Source of the DNA: Bacteroidales bacterium
GTDB lineage: Bacteria > Bacteroidota > Bacteroidia > Bacteroidales > UBA932
DNA length: 64,000 nt
Reading direction: 5' to 3'
Assembly: GCA_015060445.1 (NCBI GenBank)
Contig: SUYL01000039.1
Location: 16,346-80,345 of the forward strand
Positions 60,339-64,000 of this stretch are shown here, piece by piece (the stretch's first letter is position 1; the number at the start of each line of letters is the position of its first letter). The translations under genes and the position numbers were made by a program. Below the pieces are notes generated by a model. It saw only the letters and a list, made by a program, of their open reading frames with translations, made no database searches and was not told the DNA's origin.

Positions 60339-61334
60339 ATGGGACAGGATATAATATTGTATATAAGCAAAGATGGTAAGAGCAAGGTAGATTTGTATGC
60401 TAAAGATGGGAGTGTGTGGTTAAACCAATTACAGTTGGCAGAACTTTTTTCCACCTCTAAGCAGAGTATTAGTTATCACATATCTAATATATTAAAAGAT
60501 AATGAGTTGCCTAAAGAATCAGTTGTCAAAGATTTTTTGACAACTGCTTCAGATGGGAAAACATACAGAACCTCGTATTATTCCCTTGAAATGATTCTTG
60601 CAATAGGATACAGGGTACGAGGCATAAGGGGTGTGCAATTTAGACAGTGGGCAACGGTGCACCTGTCGGAATATTTGGTAAAAGGCTTTATCATTGATGA
60701 TGAAAGATTGAAAAATCCTGATGGGAGACCTGATTACTTCGACGAACTTTTACAGAGAATTAGGGAGATACGAGCATCAGAAAAGCGCTTTTATCAAAAA
60801 TTAAGGGATTTGTTCAAACTTAGTGTAGATTATGATACTTCAGATAAAGCCACTCAAATGTTTTACGCTAATGTGCAGAATAAGTTATTGTATGCCGTAA
60901 CTGGCAATACGGCAGCAGAAATAATAACACAACGAGTTGATAGAAACAAACCTAATATGGGTCTCACATCTTGGGAAGGACATATAGTCAGAAAACATGA
61001 TGTTGTAATTGCTAAAAATTATCTTTCAGAGGATGAACTGGATTCCCTGAACAGACTTGTTGTCATCTTCTTGGATACTGCAGAGTTTAGAGCAAAAAAT
61101 AGGACATGTCTCACACTTTCTTTTTGGAAAGATACAGTTGACAAGTTGTTAGAAATGAATGACCAGCCATTGTTAAAAGGTAATGGAACTGTAAGCAATG
61201 AACAAATGGAGAAAATAGCCCATAAAGAATATGACGAATTCAATGCCATAAGGAAAAGATATGATGCTGAAAAAGCTGATGAGGAGGATTTGAAGCTTCT
61301 ATTGGAAGCGCAGAGCAGGTATGAGAGAAAATAA
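60339..61334 (+). CDS. RhuM-family (virulence RhuM / COG3943-like) protein within the cas operon
   Basis: 331 aa; WLNQLQLAELFSTSKQSISYHISNIL, YSLEMILAIGYRVRGIRGVQFRQWAT, FYANVQNKLLYAVTGNTAAEII; starts 2 bp after the cas9 stop, ends 18 bp before cas1. Confidence 0.88.
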   Translation: MGQDIILYISKDGKSKVDLYAKDGSVWLNQLQLAELFSTSKQSISYHISNILKDNELPKESVVKDFLTTASDGKTYRTSYYSLEMILAIGYRVRGIRGVQFRQWATVHLSEYLVKGFIIDDERLKNPDGRPDYFDELLQRIREIRASEKRFYQKLRDLFKLSVDYDTSDKATQMFYANVQNKLLYAVTGNTAAEIITQRVDRNKPNMGLTSWEGHIVRKHDVVIAKNYLSEDELDSLNRLVVIFLDTAEFRAKNRTCLTLSFWKDTVDKLLEMNDQPLLKGNGTVSNEQMEKIAHKEYDEFNAIRKRYDAEKADEEDLKLLLEAQSRYERK

Positions 61335-61352
61335 TCCCTAAATAACACTCTA

Positions 61353-62279
61353 ATGATAAAACGTACGCTTTATTTCGGGAATCCGGCGTATTTATCATTA
61401 AAAGATTGTCAAATGGTAGTAAGGATGCCCGAAATTGTAAAGGCAGATTTGCCTGAGTTATTTGATACCAAAACCACTAAAACAATCCCGATAGAAGATA
61501 TTGGTGTAGTGGTTTTGGATAACAGGCAAATTACTGTAACGCATGGCTTAATGGAAGCCCTGCTGGATAATAATTGCGCTTTAATAACCTGTGACAGCAG
61601 TAGATTGCCCGTTGGCCTTATGCTCCCGTTATGTGGCCATACTACCCAAAATGAACGTTTCAGATACCAACTTGAAGCCTCTCTCCCTCTGAAAAAACAA
61701 TTGTGGCAGCAGACGATTCAGGCAAAAATTAAGAATCAGGCAAAAAATCTTCAAAACCAAGGTATTGAGGTCGGTAATATGTTGGTTTGGGCGGAAAAGG
61801 TGAGAAGCGGAGATGCAGATAATCTTGAAGCCCGGGCTGCTGCATATTACTGGAAAAATGTGTTCCCATTTTTGGATAAATTCTATCGGGATAGAAATGG
61901 TATCCCTCCAAATAATTTGTTGAATTATGGTTATGCCATTCTTAGGGCAATAGTCGCCAGGGCTTTGGTATCAAGCGGATTACTGCCTACGCTGGGAATC
62001 CATCATCACAACCGCTATAATGCATATTGTCTTGCAGATGACATTATGGAACCATATAGGCCATATGTGGATAAATTGGTTATAGATATAATTTTAAGTG
62101 GAGAGGATTATACACATCTATCAACATCTGTAAAAGCAAAATTATTGTCCATTCCTGTTCTGGATGTAGTAATAGATGGTAACAGAAAGCCTTTGATGAT
62201 TGCCGTTTCTACAACTACAGCAAGTCTTTCAAAATGCTTTGAAGGGGAAATCAGGAAAATTTTGTATCCAGAACTGTAA
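61353..62279 (+). CDS. cas1: CRISPR-associated endonuclease Cas1
   Basis: 308 aa; LFGNPAYLS-type N-terminus (YFGNPAYLSLKDCQMVV), GLLPTLGIHHHNRYNAYCLADDIMEPYRPYVD. Confidence 0.97.
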   Translation: MIKRTLYFGNPAYLSLKDCQMVVRMPEIVKADLPELFDTKTTKTIPIEDIGVVVLDNRQITVTHGLMEALLDNNCALITCDSSRLPVGLMLPLCGHTTQNERFRYQLEASLPLKKQLWQQTIQAKIKNQAKNLQNQGIEVGNMLVWAEKVRSGDADNLEARAAAYYWKNVFPFLDKFYRDRNGIPPNNLLNYGYAILRAIVARALVSSGLLPTLGIHHHNRYNAYCLADDIMEPYRPYVDKLVIDIILSGEDYTHLSTSVKAKLLSIPVLDVVIDGNRKPLMIAVSTTTASLSKCFEGEIRKILYPEL

Positions 62280-62281
62280 AT

Positions 62282-62614
62282 ATGGACCGTTTTAGCGAAT
62301 ATAGAGTCATGTGGATAATGGTTTTCTTTGATCTCCCAACGGAAACAAAACGGGAACGGAGGGAACATGCCCTTTTTAGAAAAAACCTTGTTAAAGACGG
62401 TTTTACAATGTTCCAGTTCTCCATTTATATCAGGCATTGTGCCAGTAAAGAAAATATGCAGGTACACATCCGTAGAATAAAGAAATTTATTCCCGACAAA
62501 GGGAAAGTAGGAATCATTGGCATTACCGACAAACAGTTTGGAGATATGGAAATCTTTATTGGAAAGAAGGAAACTTCCCTTGAACATGGCGGATTGCAAC
62601 TGGAGTTGTTCTAA
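62282..62614 (+). CDS. cas2: CRISPR-associated endoribonuclease Cas2
   Basis: 110 aa; YRVMWIMVFFDLPTETKRERREHALFRKNLVKDGFTMFQFSIYIRH. Confidence 0.97.
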   Translation: MDRFSEYRVMWIMVFFDLPTETKRERREHALFRKNLVKDGFTMFQFSIYIRHCASKENMQVHIRRIKKFIPDKGKVGIIGITDKQFGDMEIFIGKKETSLEHGGLQLELF

Positions 62615-62649
62615 AAAAAGAGCATAAGATTTGATTCTTATGCTCTTTT
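62615..62649. terminator. Bidirectional terminator between cas2 and the array
   Basis: AAAAAAAGAGCATAAGA-tttga-TTCTTATGCTCTTTT. Confidence 0.85.
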
Positions 62650-62717
62650 CCTGACATCATTTTTTAATCCTAAAATTATACTTAATGGATTAAAATTCAA
62701 TTCTTTGCGCATAGTCT

Positions 62718-63989
62718 GTTGTCTGTGATGTCAAAGATACAATAATACGAAAGCAATTCACAACCCACTAACAAAGCTGCTAACTTTTTCATTTGTTGTC
62801 TGTGATGTCAAAGATACAATAATTCGAAAGCAATTCACAACTACAGGATGGAGTAAGCCGTAAATGCTCTGGTTGTCTGTGATGTCAAAGATACAATAAT
62901 TCGAAAGCAATTCACAACTAACCACCCGTGTAGGTGTTCGCGCCTGCGTTGTCTGTGATGTCAAAGATACAATAATTCGAAAGCAATTCACAACGCCTTT
63001 TGGCGTTCCTCGCCCTCCAAACGGGTTGTCTGTGATGTCAAAGATACAATAATTCGAAAGCAATTCACAACAATTGGAGGTTTTGAGCAACCAAATTTCG
63101 GTTGTCTGTGATGTCAAAGATACAATAATTCGAAAGCAATTCACAACTGAAACCTCGATTGTGTAACTCTTTCATAGTTGTCTGTGATGTCAAAGATACA
63201 ATAATTCGAAAGCAATTCACAACGGGCGAGAGGGTGGTCTTTGATGCGTTCTGTTGTCTGTGATGTCAAAGATACAATAATTCGAAAGCAATTCACAACA
63301 GGCGCCAAAGACAGCCGACGGCGACAAAGGTTGTCTGTGATGTCAAAGATACAATAATTCGAAAGCAATTCACAACCAGATGATGAGCCTAACGCCCATC
63401 TTCGGGTTGTCTGTGATGTCAAAGATACAATAATTCGAAAGCAATTCACAACCTGCCTCTTTGGCTGCTTTACTTTAGGACAGTTGTCTGTGATGTCAAA
63501 GATACAATAATTCGAAAGCAATTCACAACTGCTTTAATGCAAAATACTTCTTTGCAGAGTTGTCTGTGATGTCAAAGATACAATAATTCGAAAGCAATTC
63601 ACAACTTGCCAGGACCTCCGGCACTTTGGCTGTCGGTTGTCTGTGATGTCAAAGATACAATAATTCGAAAGCAATTCACAACGAGATACTCAAAAAAAGA
63701 GTTTAAAACCGTGTTGTCTGTGATGTCAAAGATACAATAATTCGAAAGCAATTCACAACAGAGTTATGTTTCTTCTCCTTTTCCACAAGTTGTCTGTGAT
63801 GTCAAAGATACAATAATTCGAAAGCAATTCACAACCTTTAATGCTGACGAAGCGCAGAAAAATAGGTTGTCTGTGATGTCAAAGATACAATAATTCGAAA
63901 GCAATTCACAACCTCTTCAAAAAGGAATCAACCGTATTGGCAGTTGTCTGTGATGTCAAAGATACAATAATTCGAAAGCAATTCACAAC
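62718..63989 (-). CRISPR. CRISPR array: 17 repeats of 47 bp with 29-30 bp spacers in the window, continuing past the right edge; crRNA strand inferred to be minus
   Basis: Plus-strand repeat GTTGTCTGTGATGTCAAAGATACAATAATTCGAAAGCAATTCACAAC; first (cas2-proximal) copy has one substitution (aataatAcg); minus-strand repeat pairs with the tracrRNA anti-repeat. Confidence 0.99.
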
Positions 63990-64000
63990 ATCCACAAAAT

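Noticed and set aside
62758-63521. Minus-strand ORFs of 128 aa and 126 aa with repeated NCFRIIVSLTSQTT
   Set aside because: Translation of CRISPR repeats and spacers, not proteins.
62765-63942. Self-targeting spacers against this window
   Set aside because: Reading the 16 complete spacers I saw no obvious match within the window; a proper search against the whole genome and phage databases is needed.

Overview
This is a 64 kb chromosomal window from a Bacteroidota (probably Bacteroidales) genome. Support for that assignment: TAnnTTTG-type promoter elements, tandem MG2-domain proteins, DUF4293, a TonB receptor with an AraC regulator, an RND efflux operon and a type II-C Cas9. Most of it is core genome: cobS/cobC, amidase, uvrB-rel-uvrA, M13 and M28 peptidases, mtgA, eno, TPR protein, RND operon, tRNA-Gly(CCC), a lytic transglycosylase, an AmgK/RapZ-like fusion next to a MurU-like gene, luxS, dnaK, panB and rluA. 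The last 8 kb is a type II-C CRISPR-Cas locus: tracrRNA(-), cas9, a RhuM-family gene, cas1, cas2, terminator, then at least 17 repeats of 47 bp running off the window. Main observations: (i) a RhuM-family gene placed tightly between cas9 and cas1; (ii) a non-coding-level motif, TTTGTCGGGAR / YTCCCGACAAA, whose 7-mer core I counted about 45 times on both strands and which resembles a DNA-uptake-sequence family; (iii) a 120 bp element with perfect 27 bp inverted repeats around a promoter-like sequence between divergent genes, a candidate invertible promoter; (iv) a 247 bp structured element with perfect 25 bp terminal inverted repeats that share a core with (iii); (v) other structured intergenic palindromes; (vi) a Bacteroidota promoter element inside every CRISPR repeat. 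All counts and alignments were made by eye, and no database search was run.
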